Positions 14,909-23,240 of a stretch of DNA of 37,703 nucleotides are shown piece after piece. The translations under genes and the position numbers were made by a program. The stretch covers positions 1 to 37,703 of the forward strand of contig CAYLJO010000037.1 of assembly GCA_964383905.1 (NCBI GenBank), given 5' to 3'. The DNA is from CAYLJO01 sp964383905. Its GTDB lineage: Bacteria; Acidobacteriota; Blastocatellia; Pyrinomonadales; Pyrinomonadaceae. The notes under the pieces are model-generated. The model was not told the origin of the DNA. It searched no databases and saw nothing but the letters and a program-made list of their open reading frames with translations. Each line of letters starts with the position of its first letter. Within the stretch, counting starts at the first letter, position 1.

Positions 14909-16126
14909 CTAACGGCGTCGAACTTTGCTGGCGGCCTTGCGTGAGACGCGAAAGGCAAAGCTTTCTCTCTCGGCAAACTCCTGAATCGCGCGCAGGAATT
15001 GTTCGCGGTCACGCGCGGTGATGACCGCCGCCGCGTCCGCCGTCTCGATCGCATAAGGGTAGCCTAAGCCTCCGATGCATTCGGCTCTCACCGCGTCGAC
15101 CACATCATCTAACAAGCCGGCTTCATAAATCCAGGACGGGATGTCGAGGCGGGCGGGCGCGCCCTCGCCCGTGGTCTGCAAATAGGTGAATCCGATGAGC
15201 GGCTCGTTTCTCTCGTCGACGAAGTTGCTGCTCAAGCCCTCGCGCAGGCAGTAGCAAAAGATTGTGCGGTCGCCCCACATCCTGAGCATCGGCGGCCCGC
15301 CTTCCACAGAGGCGCGCAGCAGTTGCGCGTCATAAAGCGAGCGGCTCCGGGCGCCATGACCACGCGCGTCAAGCCTGTCAAGGAGCCTGACCAGGTCACG
15401 CGCGTAACTTTGATCAATGAAGCCGACGACGGGGACGCGGGTGTCGCGCGATAATTTTACAAGCTCGATGATGGCGTCCACATAACTCCCCTGGATTCTC
15501 GTTTGCGGCTGCGCGAAAGAGATTAACAGTGTGCCGTCGAAGAATGCGACCGGGGTCCGCTCGCCACGCGCAACCCACCCGCGCTTCCTCACCAGGAACT
15601 CGCGCAGGGCTTCCGTCTCCATCTTGAAGCGGCGGAACGCGACGACGGCGTCCGCCGAGTCACGCTCGTTGCTATCCCCCAGCAGTTCTGAGGGCGGGAT
15701 GACGGAAAAGCGTGCGTCTTTGCGATAGCTGCCCTCACGCGTGTGCGAATTTTCAAACCACGCGACCTGCACGGCGGCAACGGGCAGTGAGATTTCTCTG
15801 CCGGGCAGAAGCTGGCTCCCGTCGGCGGCGAAGGTCACGCGCCCGCGCAGCGCTTCGATGGCCCAGCGCCTCGCCTCCTCGTGTGAGCGCCAGCACTGGC
15901 CGAACGCGACAATCATCGAGTCGTTGCGCTCTAACTCGCCGGATGGGAGCGCGCCGGGGGCGCGCGTGGCGGCTGCTACGCCGCGTACCTCCTGCGAACT
16001 CTTTCCGTTAAGCGCGCGTAAGCGGCCCGCGTAATCACGCACGTCATCGCGCCACGTCCGGTCAAAGCGCGCGAAACTTTCGCGCTGGTCGCGCAGGGCC
16101 GTAATTAGTAGATTGGGGTAGAGCAT
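14909..16126 (-). CDS. NurA-domain nuclease
   Basis: A 405-residue protein. NurA nucleases process DNA ends with the HerA translocase. The catalytic aspartates are visible as TFAADGSQL (about 95-103) and VAFFDGTLL (about 195-203); GFIDQSYARDL (about 240-250) and the C-terminal YPYAIETADAAAVITARDRE complete the usual pattern. I start it at the ATG at 16126 (MLYPNLLITALRDQ): the frame is open to 16183, but those 19 codons are encoded by an intergenic GGAGACGC tandem repeat and are unlikely to be translated. HAS-barrel and zinc-ribbon genes follow on the same strand; no HerA ATPase gene is seen. Confidence 0.85.
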   Translation of the reverse strand: MLYPNLLITALRDQRESFARFDRTWRDDVRDYAGRLRALNGKSSQEVRGVAAATRAPGALPSGELERNDSMIVAFGQCWRSHEEARRWAIEALRGRVTFAADGSQLLPGREISLPVAAVQVAWFENSHTREGSYRKDARFSVIPPSELLGDSNERDSADAVVAFRRFKMETEALREFLVRKRGWVARGERTPVAFFDGTLLISFAQPQTRIQGSYVDAIIELVKLSRDTRVPVVGFIDQSYARDLVRLLDRLDARGHGARSRSLYDAQLLRASVEGGPPMLRMWGDRTIFCYCLREGLSSNFVDERNEPLIGFTYLQTTGEGAPARLDIPSWIYEAGLLDDVVDAVRAECIGGLGYPYAIETADAAAVITARDREQFLRAIQEFAERESFAFRVSRKAASKVRRR

Positions 16127-16136
16127 GGTGTAGAAG

Positions 16137-16172
16137 AGACGCGGAGAGGGGGAGACGCGGAGACGCGGAGAC
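16137..16172. repeat. GGAGACGC tandem repeat
   Basis: Several imperfect units of GGAGACGCGGAGAC immediately upstream of the NurA-domain gene. The same word type appears around 36165-36250 beside the VanZ-like gene. It creates a spurious N-terminal extension in the NurA reading frame. Confidence 0.65.
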
Positions 16173-16244
16173 AAAAGAAGCATTGGCCGCGTCTTCGCAT
16201 CGCCTCGGTCTTTGTGTCTCGTTTTTCATCCTTCACCACCGCGT

Positions 16245-16757
16245 TTACTTTCCTTTCCTGGCGCGCGCCAGTTGGCCGGCGGAGGGAGCGTAACGGGTCG
16301 TCTTTAATTTGCCGTTGAAGAAGGTGTAAGTTATTCCATCCTTCAGATTACTGAAGATTGTGCCGCCGCGTACATCATTTCGTGTGAAACCTGATTTGCC
16401 CGGCAGTCCGATGGATTCGGGCGTGTCCGAAGCATTCTCATGCTGCAAGACGACCTCCAGCACAGTGCCTTCAAGTTCTGGCGAAAGTTTTTTGTTAGCC
16501 ACGAATTTGGCCGTGACGAAGGTCACCGTGACTGTGCCTCCGGCGACCCTAAATTGCAAAGCCCCGTCATCACCCTGCCGGACGGCGACGGGCTGACCGA
16601 GCACGCGCTCGACATCGGCACGTCTCGATTTTAACGGCTCGATCCTGTTCCACGACGCTGCCGCTACGGCATGAGAGAAGATCGCCAGAACGGCGCAGGC
16701 GGCGGCGGCCCGGACCGCGTGATGCGCAGGAAAGCGAAAGGAGATTAAGTTTTTCAT
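16245..16757 (-). CDS. exported protein of unknown function
   Basis: A 170-residue protein with a long signal peptide (AAAACAVLAIFSHAVAA, cleavage near residue 34). The mature start WNRIEPLKSRRADVERVLGQ (about 36-55) is a pattern I associate with a small family of secreted acidobacterial proteins; it resembles the beginning of SmpA/BamE-like folds but lacks other support. A central GGTVTVTFVTAKF strand and a C-terminal TYTFFNGKLKTTRY suggest a compact alpha/beta domain. Unknown function. It follows a TPR protein gene on the same strand, 202 bases away. Confidence 0.75.
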   Translation of the reverse strand: MKNLISFRFPAHHAVRAAAACAVLAIFSHAVAAASWNRIEPLKSRRADVERVLGQPVAVRQGDDGALQFRVAGGTVTVTFVTAKFVANKKLSPELEGTVLEVVLQHENASDTPESIGLPGKSGFTRNDVRGGTIFSNLKDGITYTFFNGKLKTTRYAPSAGQLARARKGK

Positions 16758-16959
16758 GCCAGGATGCTACCGCGTGTGTGAGCAAATAGTAAATAGTAAA
16801 TAAGAACAGAAAGGCCACCCCGCAGCCATTTATGATGAGGGTTGAGGCTCGAGACAGTACGGGTCTGGCAAAAACTTCGGGGCGGAACACCTCACGGTGT
16901 CCCGGCTAATTTCTTTGATTCTTGCAAGTCTGGTGTGGCCCTTCAGACATTCTCTAATG

Positions 16960-18177
16960 CTACTTCGCGAACGGCTTTACTCGTTCGATAGACTCTTTGA
17001 GGTCCGTGTCATTGGGCGCGAGGCTGGCGCCCTTCTGGTATGCGGCGAGCGCCCTGGCGTACTGTTTAGAGTTTTCATAAGCGTAGCCGAGCTCGCGATA
17101 GACGTCGACGTTATCGGGCGTCTTGGCCGCGGCCCGCTCCAGCGCGGCAATCGCTTTCGGGAAGTTCTTGGCGCGCGAATGGGCGACGCCGAGCAGGTAG
17201 AGTGTCGTGCCTTTCGCGTCCGGTGCACTGGCGACACGCTCGAGAGCGGCGGCGGCGCGCGCGTACTGCTGTGCGCCGATGAGTGTCTGGGCGTAGAGCA
17301 TGAAGGCATCGGCATCAGTCCTGATCCGTGTGAGACCTTCTGCGGCGCGCACGGCGCTCTGGTAATCGGCGGCCCCTTTAGCCTGATCGGTCGCGGAGGC
17401 GGCGCGGCGAAGGTAAGCGGTGGCAAGCAACGCCCACGCGGAGGCGACGCGTGCGTCGGCCAGGGTCGCGCGGTTGAGAGCGATGATCGCCGCATCCAGG
17501 TCGTTTCGCGCGAAGGCGATCTGGCCGAGGTAAAAGAGTGACGCGGCATCCTTCGGGTTGGCCGTGACCGCGGCATTAAAGGAGCGTTCGGCTTCGGCGG
17601 CTTTGCCCGTGCGAAATTCGGCGACCCCGCGGTAATAGAGCAGCGCGGCGGCGGCGTCGGGCGCCACACCTTTACGAGACGTCGCGATGACGAGCAGAGG
17701 CAAAGCGCGGTCAAACTTTTCCGTCAGGATGTAAGATTGCGCCAGCGCATCCACCGTGTTGGCGTCCTCTTGTTTTGCGGCCCGCTGCATATCAAGGGCT
17801 CGCTGGAGGTCGTCAGCGGCCTCCTGGTACTGCTTTAAACCCATCTCTGCAAAACCTGCTATCTTCCAGGTCTCGGGGTCGTTCGGGTAGCGGGCGGCGA
17901 GCCCTTTGGCTTCTTTCGCCGCCGCGGCATACTGCTTCTGTTGCAGCAGAGAATAGGCGTGCGATGTATTTGCCGAAGCAGCGCCGGTGGCCGGCGCGTT
18001 AGCATTCGCCAGCGTAGAGTTGTTTGAGGAAGGCGCGCCGGTATCCGTCTGTGAGACGGCCGGCGTCTGGTTGACGCGGCGCGGGCGCACCGAACCCGAT
18101 TGTGCGCAGGCGAGGCCGGTGAAGAGCAGGATCGCGCTGCCAAAGGCGACGACGCGTTGAAGATATTGATCCGTCAT
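16960..18177 (-). CDS. exported TPR-repeat protein
   Basis: A 405-residue protein. A signal peptide (FGSAILLFTGLACA, cleavage near residue 25) and a Ser/Asn/Ala-rich linker to about 70 are followed by about nine tetratricopeptide repeats to the end. Clear units are AYSLLQQKQYAAAAKEAKGL, WKIAGFAEMGLKQYQEAADD, FYLGQIAFARNDLDAAIIAL, YLLGVAHSRAKNFPKAIAAL and LGYAYENSKQYARALAAYQK. TPR arrays bind protein partners; in this export context a periplasmic scaffold or assembly role is likely, but the partner is not known. Shine-Dalgarno is weak (GAAAGAA). It is convergent with nothing and stands before a 570-base empty stretch. Confidence 0.88.
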   Translation of the reverse strand: MTDQYLQRVVAFGSAILLFTGLACAQSGSVRPRRVNQTPAVSQTDTGAPSSNNSTLANANAPATGAASANTSHAYSLLQQKQYAAAAKEAKGLAARYPNDPETWKIAGFAEMGLKQYQEAADDLQRALDMQRAAKQEDANTVDALAQSYILTEKFDRALPLLVIATSRKGVAPDAAAALLYYRGVAEFRTGKAAEAERSFNAAVTANPKDAASLFYLGQIAFARNDLDAAIIALNRATLADARVASAWALLATAYLRRAASATDQAKGAADYQSAVRAAEGLTRIRTDADAFMLYAQTLIGAQQYARAAAALERVASAPDAKGTTLYLLGVAHSRAKNFPKAIAALERAAAKTPDNVDVYRELGYAYENSKQYARALAAYQKGASLAPNDTDLKESIERVKPFAK

Positions 18178-18747
18178 ATGTTCGATTCTTTCAAGGGTTT
18201 ACGGCAAGTTTAGGGCCATCCGGTCGTGAAATACAGGCGCCGTAGTAAATGCGATGCATCCGACGGCGATTGGGTTCGCCACACCGCACCGGGCTGTTGC
18301 GGGCGACCGTCATCCTGAGATCCAGATTCACCGAACTCTTGCGCCATTAACCGGATAAATCTCATGCCGACTGTGGCTTTTTGAAGGAGAAAGAGGTATG
18401 TTTGCGGTGGACCACAGAGGGCCCTGGACGAGCATGGTATTGCTTGGCGGACGGTGCAGTTCTTTCCTCAGACCAAGATATGCGATGTCGGTGCCGGCCG
18501 CCGTGTTACGCACGGTGGTCACATTCTCCCCTTTTCTGACGCCGATCCGGCGGACGGAATACACCCAATCAACCGAGCACGTTGCACACAGCTCCGGATC
18601 GTCCGGGTGAGCAGATGATCACAACATTCCGCCGCAACCGCGCGTTCCTGCAACCGGCCTGTTCGACGAAGCGCGGCGCCCTCTGAAATGAGAATACCTA
18701 TGTAGAAGCTTGATCGCAATTATCGAAACAATCAAGAAGGAGAAGAC
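18178..18747. other. 570-base stretch without a supported gene
   Basis: Between the divergent TPR gene and the secreted-protein gene. A 70-codon plus-strand ORF (18398-18610) has GAAGGAG nine bases before its ATG, but its composition is not protein-like and an equally long minus-strand ORF overlaps it (18328-18564). I call neither. No RNA gene or strong hairpin was seen. Confidence 0.5.
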
Positions 18748-20121
18748 ATGAGAAACGAACCCTCGAAGTTAATCATCATGACAGCCCTCTTTTTCGTTGC
18801 CGTGACATCGGCGTTGGCGCAATCACGCCCCAGACCGCCGGCACAGCCGCGGCCAGCGGTTAACGACCTCACGCTCAAGCAGAGGATGACTTTCGGCGGT
18901 CAAAGCATGGAGAGCACAACCCTGATCAAAGGCGCTCGGCAACGCAGCGAAATGAACACCGGAATGGGCATGGACATGGTGAACATCACGCAATGTGATC
19001 TCAGGCGGACGATTCAAATCAGCGACAGGACAAAGAAGTACATGATCAGCCTGATGGCTCAAACCGACACATCCGATACCACTGAGGGCGCTGCGCCTGC
19101 GCCGGAGCCATCTACGCCGGCGCGCCGTGGCGGCACCGTAACCTACACGGTGACGACGACCGATACCGGCGAGCGCAAACAGATGTTCGGCTTCCCTGCC
19201 CGCCACCTCAAGACCTCGATGGTTGTCGAGCCTTCCCCCGACGCGTGTGCGCAGGGGAAGCAGCGTATTGAGACCGACGGCTGGTACATTGATTTCGGAT
19301 ACGAGTTCAACTGCTCACAAGACGTGCCTATGGCCCGGATGGGGAGGCCGCAGCGGCCCGGGTGTCAGGACCGGATCCGCTACAGACATATCGGTAGGGG
19401 CAGGCCCGGATACCCGGTCAACGTGACGACGACGATGTACGGCCCCGACGGTAACGTACAGACAACGATGACGACGGAGGTGCTGGAGCTTTCCAGGGCA
19501 ACGCTCGATCCGGCGCTCTTTGACGTGCCGGCCGGTTATACCGAGACGAAGAACGCGCAGGAGTTGTACGGCATGCCTTCCATGAGCGGGATCATGGAAG
19601 GGGCAATGGGCAATCGCCCGCGAAATGACGCGGGCGGCAATGAGATGTCGGGCGCAGCCGCGACCAAGCGGCCCGGAACGATCCGCATCGGGGTGGTGGC
19701 GATCAATAACAAGACTGATCATGCCGTTTCCGTCGAATCTCTGCGCGAGCGCCTGACCAGTTCCTTGACTGGCTCTAATGTTGACGCGGTAGCGCTCAAC
19801 GCCAGCTCGCCCGCGGAGGCCGAAGCTGAAGCCGGGCAGAAACAGTGCGATTTTATCCTTTATACTGACATCAGCTCGCTGAAGCAGGCTTCGGCGGGGC
19901 GCAAGGTGGGTGGCTTGCTGGGTCGCGCCGCCGGGGTGGGCTCAATGGGTGTGGACAAGTCGGAGTCACGTGTTGACTTCCGGTTGGTACCGGTGGGCAG
20001 CTCGTCGCCGCAGCTTGAGTCCTCCGCGACGGCCAAAGAAGAGGGTGATGAGGCGAGCGTCGGCACAGCCCTCGAACGAGAAGCGCGAATGGTCATCGCA
20101 GGTGTGCGGAAGAAGAGGTAG
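18748..20121 (+). CDS. exported two-part protein of unknown function
   Basis: A 457-residue protein with AAGGAG seven bases before its ATG. A signal peptide (MTALFFVAVTSALA) leads into a beta-rich domain (LTLKQRMTFGGQSMESTTLI to SDRTKKYMI, about 40-105) that resembles DUF4412-like domains, which recognise nothing known. A Pro/Ala-rich linker follows, then GFPARHLKTSMVV and a stretch with four Cys (about 170-215). After a second linker the C-terminal part (IRIGVVAINNKTDHAVSVES, FILYTDISSLKQA, VDFRLVPVG; about 310-445) looks like the curli/CsgG-like fold of secreted proteins common in Acidobacteriota. The assignment of both parts is tentative. A strong hairpin follows at 20246. Confidence 0.75.
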   Translation: MRNEPSKLIIMTALFFVAVTSALAQSRPRPPAQPRPAVNDLTLKQRMTFGGQSMESTTLIKGARQRSEMNTGMGMDMVNITQCDLRRTIQISDRTKKYMISLMAQTDTSDTTEGAAPAPEPSTPARRGGTVTYTVTTTDTGERKQMFGFPARHLKTSMVVEPSPDACAQGKQRIETDGWYIDFGYEFNCSQDVPMARMGRPQRPGCQDRIRYRHIGRGRPGYPVNVTTTMYGPDGNVQTTMTTEVLELSRATLDPALFDVPAGYTETKNAQELYGMPSMSGIMEGAMGNRPRNDAGGNEMSGAAATKRPGTIRIGVVAINNKTDHAVSVESLRERLTSSLTGSNVDAVALNASSPAEAEAEAGQKQCDFILYTDISSLKQASAGRKVGGLLGRAAGVGSMGVDKSESRVDFRLVPVGSSSPQLESSATAKEEGDEASVGTALEREARMVIAGVRKKR

Positions 20122-20245
20122 AACTAATAATTTTGATGGAGCATAGAGTGTTAGTTACTGACACCCTACGGCTCACCCGCACACGTGATGGCGGCGAGTG
20201 AGGAATGTTGATGCTTGCCATCGCGCAGGAACGTTGGCCAATAAG

Positions 20246-20274
20246 AAATGGCGCGACCTCTCGTCGCGCCATTT
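20246..20274. terminator. bidirectional hairpin terminator between convergent genes
   Basis: AAATGGCGCGA (20246-20256) is an exact inverse of TCGCGCCATTT (20264-20274) with a 7-base loop, giving an A-rich and a T-rich side. It lies between genes ending at 20121 (plus) and 20306 (minus), so it can serve both. Confidence 0.85.
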
Positions 20275-20305
20275 CAGGTCGAGCAGTCAGCGTTCTGCTT
20301 GCTGC

Positions 20306-20863
20306 TTAGTAAGGCTGGCCGAAGATACCACCAAGGATGCTTCCGATACCACTTCCTCCTCGGTAACCCCCGTATCCATAGCCGGCGTACCGGCGATACC
20401 CTTCGTTATAGCCACGCACGAAGCCATCGCGAAAAGCCTGCGATGAGGCATTCCGGTAGTAATGCGACCTCTGCGGGCTGAAGCTCTGCCCACGCTGCGC
20501 ATCGCTGGCACCGGTGCTCAAGCCGGCTTGGTATCCCTGGTTAATCGCAACCTGGTAGGAGTTGTTGTACCCACCATAATTGCCATATCTACCATAGTAA
20601 CCGTAATTACCATAGCGACCATAATTGCCATAGTTGCCATAACCGTTGTTGCGGCGGTAACGCTCATCACGACGATCCCGGTCACGGTCTCGATCCCGAT
20701 CATGGTCTCGATCTCGATCGCGGCGGTATTGCCAATTACGATCAGCAGGGTACTGCCGATACTGTGCTTGGGCTGTGGCGCTTGCCGCCGCAGAGATGCC
20801 CAACACCATCAATAACATCATGATTGCCCCACCGGCGCCCTTTATCACGCTCTTCCTATTCAT
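20306..20863 (-). CDS. exported low-complexity protein with Arg/Asp and Gly/Tyr/Asn repeats
   Basis: A 185-residue protein. I start it at the ATG at 20863 (MNRKSVIKGAGGAIMM), which has AAAGGAGAGGG five bases upstream; the frame is open much further but without a start site. A signal peptide ends near AQA (about residue 33). Next come an alternating Arg-Asp tract (about 48-66), a run of GNYG/GRYG units (about 73-98), then a conserved-looking part (YQAGLSTGASDAQRGQSF, about 109-126, and FRDGFVRGYNEGYRRY, about 142-157) and a Gly-rich tail. The conserved part is shared, as far as I recall, with other small acidobacterial secreted proteins; the repeats suggest a disordered or surface-associated role. 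Confidence 0.8.
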   Translation of the reverse strand: MNRKSVIKGAGGAIMMLLMVLGISAAASATAQAQYRQYPADRNWQYRRDRDRDHDRDRDRDRDRRDERYRRNNGYGNYGNYGRYGNYGYYGRYGNYGGYNNSYQVAINQGYQAGLSTGASDAQRGQSFSPQRSHYYRNASSQAFRDGFVRGYNEGYRRYAGYGYGGYRGGSGIGSILGGIFGQPY

Positions 20864-21012
20864 AGTTACCCTCTCCTTTGTTGAAGAAAGCAGCAACTCC
20901 CATGCCATCCCGTGCAAATGATGAAATGATTGGTTTTCGCCAGGATAGTTTTGGCCGAACTGGGATCGGGTCCCTATTTCGTGTAGTCGATAACGCAGAT
21001 CCGTAGTGACAA

Positions 21013-21040
21013 GAGATCTCCTGCTCTCAGACGCAAAGGT
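21013..21040. repeat. dispersed GAGATCTC / GCAAAGG repeat copy 3 (divergent)
   Basis: Starts GAGATCTC and ends GACGCAAAGGT, as in the copies at 1923 and 12963, but the middle differs. It lies next to the 3' end of the WYL regulator gene. Confidence 0.4.
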
Positions 21041-21053
21041 AGCAGGCAAACCG

Positions 21054-22034
21054 CTATGCTCTGAGCCTGGCGTCTCTTTGGGTATAGAAGGTGGCGATGC
21101 TTTTTGCGGCATCGATGACCTTCTTACGCAGGGCCGGCGGTTCTAACACCTCCAACTGTGTGCCGAAGCTGAGCGCGTACTCGCAGGCCAGCTCTTCGGC
21201 GTCAACCCACAGGGAGCACTGGACCCAGCCCTGCTCGTCCGTGTGGCCGGTCTGCTCTACGCGGGCGAATCTCCCGGCGTAGCGCATCCGCGGGATGATG
21301 TCCGGATGGACGCGCACCCTCGCGTGATAGCGCCCGAGATTTAAACGGAACCGAGCGGATGACTGCTCCCAGAACGACGCCAGGTCGAAATCCGGAGGAC
21401 GAGCACAGGACTCTTCCGTCAACTCCGCCCTTTGAACGCCCGAGACACGGTAGCTTCGCACATCTCCTTCAACCGCCGCCACAAAGTACCAGACGCTCCC
21501 TTTGGCCACGAGCCCCAGCGGGTCAACCAGACGCTCGACCGCGTGGCAGCCGCCCCGCTGGTAGGTCATCTGTACTTTACGCTCCTGCCAGATCGCGTCC
21601 TGAAGAACGTGCAGGAGCGGCACCGATTCCTCAGTGCGGCTCCAGCCGGTGACATCCACGTGTATGCGCTGGCGCGCGTACTCGGCCCCGCGACGGTAGA
21701 TGGACGGCAGCGCCGCCAAAAGCTTCAAGAGCGCCCCTTCGGCGGCCTTCTCCAACTTCAAATCGGCCAGCAGGCGCGACGGCTTGATGACAAAGAGCGA
21801 TTGAATCTCGGCCTCGTTGAGCCCGGTCAGGTTGGTACGGTACTCGCCCAGGAGAGACCAGCCGCCGCCGATCCCGCGCTCCGCGACGACCGGGATTCCG
21901 GCGGCGCTCAGGGCATCCATGTCGCGGTGAATCGTCCGTGCGGAAACTTCCAGCCGCCTGGCCAGGTCCTGCGCGGTCAACTGGTGGTGAGACTGCAACA
22001 GCAGCACAATGGAGAATAGGCGATCGGCGCGCAT
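21054..22034 (-). CDS. WYL-domain transcriptional regulator (YafY type)
   Basis: A 326-residue DNA-binding protein starting at ATG 22034; the TTG one codon before is less likely. Residues 1-60 are a winged helix-turn-helix (LFSIVLLLQSHHQLTAQDLA, then VSARTIHRDMDALSAAGIPV). The WYL domain spans about 135-210 (ERKVQMTYQRGG, VDPLGLVAKGSVWYFVAAVE, RSYRVSGVQRAEL), with a C-terminal WCX-like extension to the end. WYL proteins sense nucleic-acid or small-molecule ligands. The gene is divergent from an SDR and a DHFR-like gene, with a palindrome between them at 22093-22109, so it probably controls that pair and itself. Confidence 0.92.
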   Translation of the reverse strand: MRADRLFSIVLLLQSHHQLTAQDLARRLEVSARTIHRDMDALSAAGIPVVAERGIGGGWSLLGEYRTNLTGLNEAEIQSLFVIKPSRLLADLKLEKAAEGALLKLLAALPSIYRRGAEYARQRIHVDVTGWSRTEESVPLLHVLQDAIWQERKVQMTYQRGGCHAVERLVDPLGLVAKGSVWYFVAAVEGDVRSYRVSGVQRAELTEESCARPPDFDLASFWEQSSARFRLNLGRYHARVRVHPDIIPRMRYAGRFARVEQTGHTDEQGWVQCSLWVDAEELACEYALSFGTQLEVLEPPALRKKVIDAAKSIATFYTQRDARLRA

Positions 22035-22092
22035 CAAGGTGACCTCACTCTTTACGGTGAATGAAAACCTCCCGTGATTTTACCCGAGAAAT

Positions 22093-22109
22093 ATGACAGA
22101 GGGTGTCAT
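22093..22109. promoter_or_regulatory. operator candidate for the WYL regulator
   Basis: ATGACA-GAGGG-TGTCAT is an exact 6-bp inverted repeat with a 5-base spacer. It lies in the 172-base divergent gap, 59 bases before the regulator start and 97 bases before the SDR start. The size and spacing suit a dimeric winged-helix regulator. Confidence 0.5.
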
Positions 22110-22206
22110 TTATTAGCTCGTATCTTTGATTTTATCGCGCACGGGGCAGGCGGAAGTTTCTGACCGGGACCACAATTCCGGATAAAAAATGGAAGGGAGG
22201 CCGAAG

Positions 22207-23238
22207 ATGAAACCTTTGGAGGGCAAGATTGCTGTCGTCGCGGGTGCCACACGCGGGGCCGGGCGGGGGATCGCCCGCATGCTTGGTGAGGCGGGGGCGA
22301 CCGTCTATTGCACAGGGCGCAGCAGCCGCGGCCAGCCGGCCACGCACAGTCACCATTACGCCGGTCGCCCGGAGACAATCGAGGAGACGGCGGAGATGGT
22401 CGGCGCCGCGGGCGGCAAGGGCGTCGCGGTTCGCGTCGACCACACTGCGGAGGCTGAGGTGGCCGATCTCTTCAAACGCGTCAAGCGCGAGCAGGAGGGG
22501 CACCTGGACGTGCTCGTGAACATCTTGACGGGCCCGCCGGTAACCTCCTGGAGCCCGTTCTGGAAGCTCTCGCTCGAAAAGGGGCGCGCAATGCTCGATG
22601 GATGGGTGTGGCCGCACGTCATGACCTGCTGGCACGCGGTGCCGCTGATGGTCAAGCGGCGGTCGGGTCTGATCGTCGAGGTCGTCGAGCACGACTCGCT
22701 CGGCTATCACGGGCAGTTCTTCTTCGACCTGTTAGAGGTGTCGTTGAAGCGCCTCGTGTATGCCATGGCGGAGGAACTGGCGCCGCATGGCGTGAGCGCT
22801 CTCGCCGTTGCGCCCGGCTTCATGCGCACGGAGGCAATCCTGGAGAAGTACGACGCCACGGAGGCCGACTGGCGGGAAGTGGCCGAGAAGAACCCCACGG
22901 CGCGGAGCTACGGCTTCGGCGGCTCCGAGACGCCGTGTTTCGTCGGGCGCGGCGTGGCCGCTCTGGCCGCAGACCCGAACGTGGCACGCAAGTCAGGAGG
23001 GCTCTACGGCTCCTGGACGCTTGCGCACGAATACAGCTTTACGGACGTGGACGGCGCGCGCCCGCACTGGTGGCGGTACGGCTCTGAACACTTCCCCGAG
23101 ATGGTGGGTGGAAAACCTCGGACCGGCTTCCTGTGGGCGTTGTCGCGTCTCCCCGAGGTGGAACGGGCCGGACGGCGACTCGGCACCGACGCGAAGCGGC
23201 ACGAGACCAGGCGCGCCACGCGGGCGTTGGAGGATTAG
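22207..23238 (+). CDS. SDR-family protein with altered catalytic residues
   Basis: A 343-residue short-chain dehydrogenase/reductase-type protein. I start it at ATG 22207, where GGGAGG lies six bases upstream. The Rossmann glycine motif is GATRGAGRG (13-21), followed by CTGRSSRG. In the usual Y-x3-K position the sequence reads F-D-L-L-E, so both catalytic Tyr and Lys are missing, whereas I expect Y-D-L-x-K in close relatives. The later GVSALAVAPGFMRTEAI stretch and a long C-terminal part (SETPCFVGRGVAALAADP) fit the family. It may bind NAD(P) without reduction, or work in another way. Two bases separate it from the reductase gene. Confidence 0.88.
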   Translation: MKPLEGKIAVVAGATRGAGRGIARMLGEAGATVYCTGRSSRGQPATHSHHYAGRPETIEETAEMVGAAGGKGVAVRVDHTAEAEVADLFKRVKREQEGHLDVLVNILTGPPVTSWSPFWKLSLEKGRAMLDGWVWPHVMTCWHAVPLMVKRRSGLIVEVVEHDSLGYHGQFFFDLLEVSLKRLVYAMAEELAPHGVSALAVAPGFMRTEAILEKYDATEADWREVAEKNPTARSYGFGGSETPCFVGRGVAALAADPNVARKSGGLYGSWTLAHEYSFTDVDGARPHWWRYGSEHFPEMVGGKPRTGFLWALSRLPEVERAGRRLGTDAKRHETRRATRALED

Positions 23239-23240
23239 CT

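Noticed and set aside
18398..18610. A 70-codon plus-strand ORF with a good Shine-Dalgarno sequence
   Set aside because: The translation has no recognisable fold or composition of a real protein, an equally long antisense ORF overlaps it, and the purine-rich site could be chance in a repeat-like stretch.
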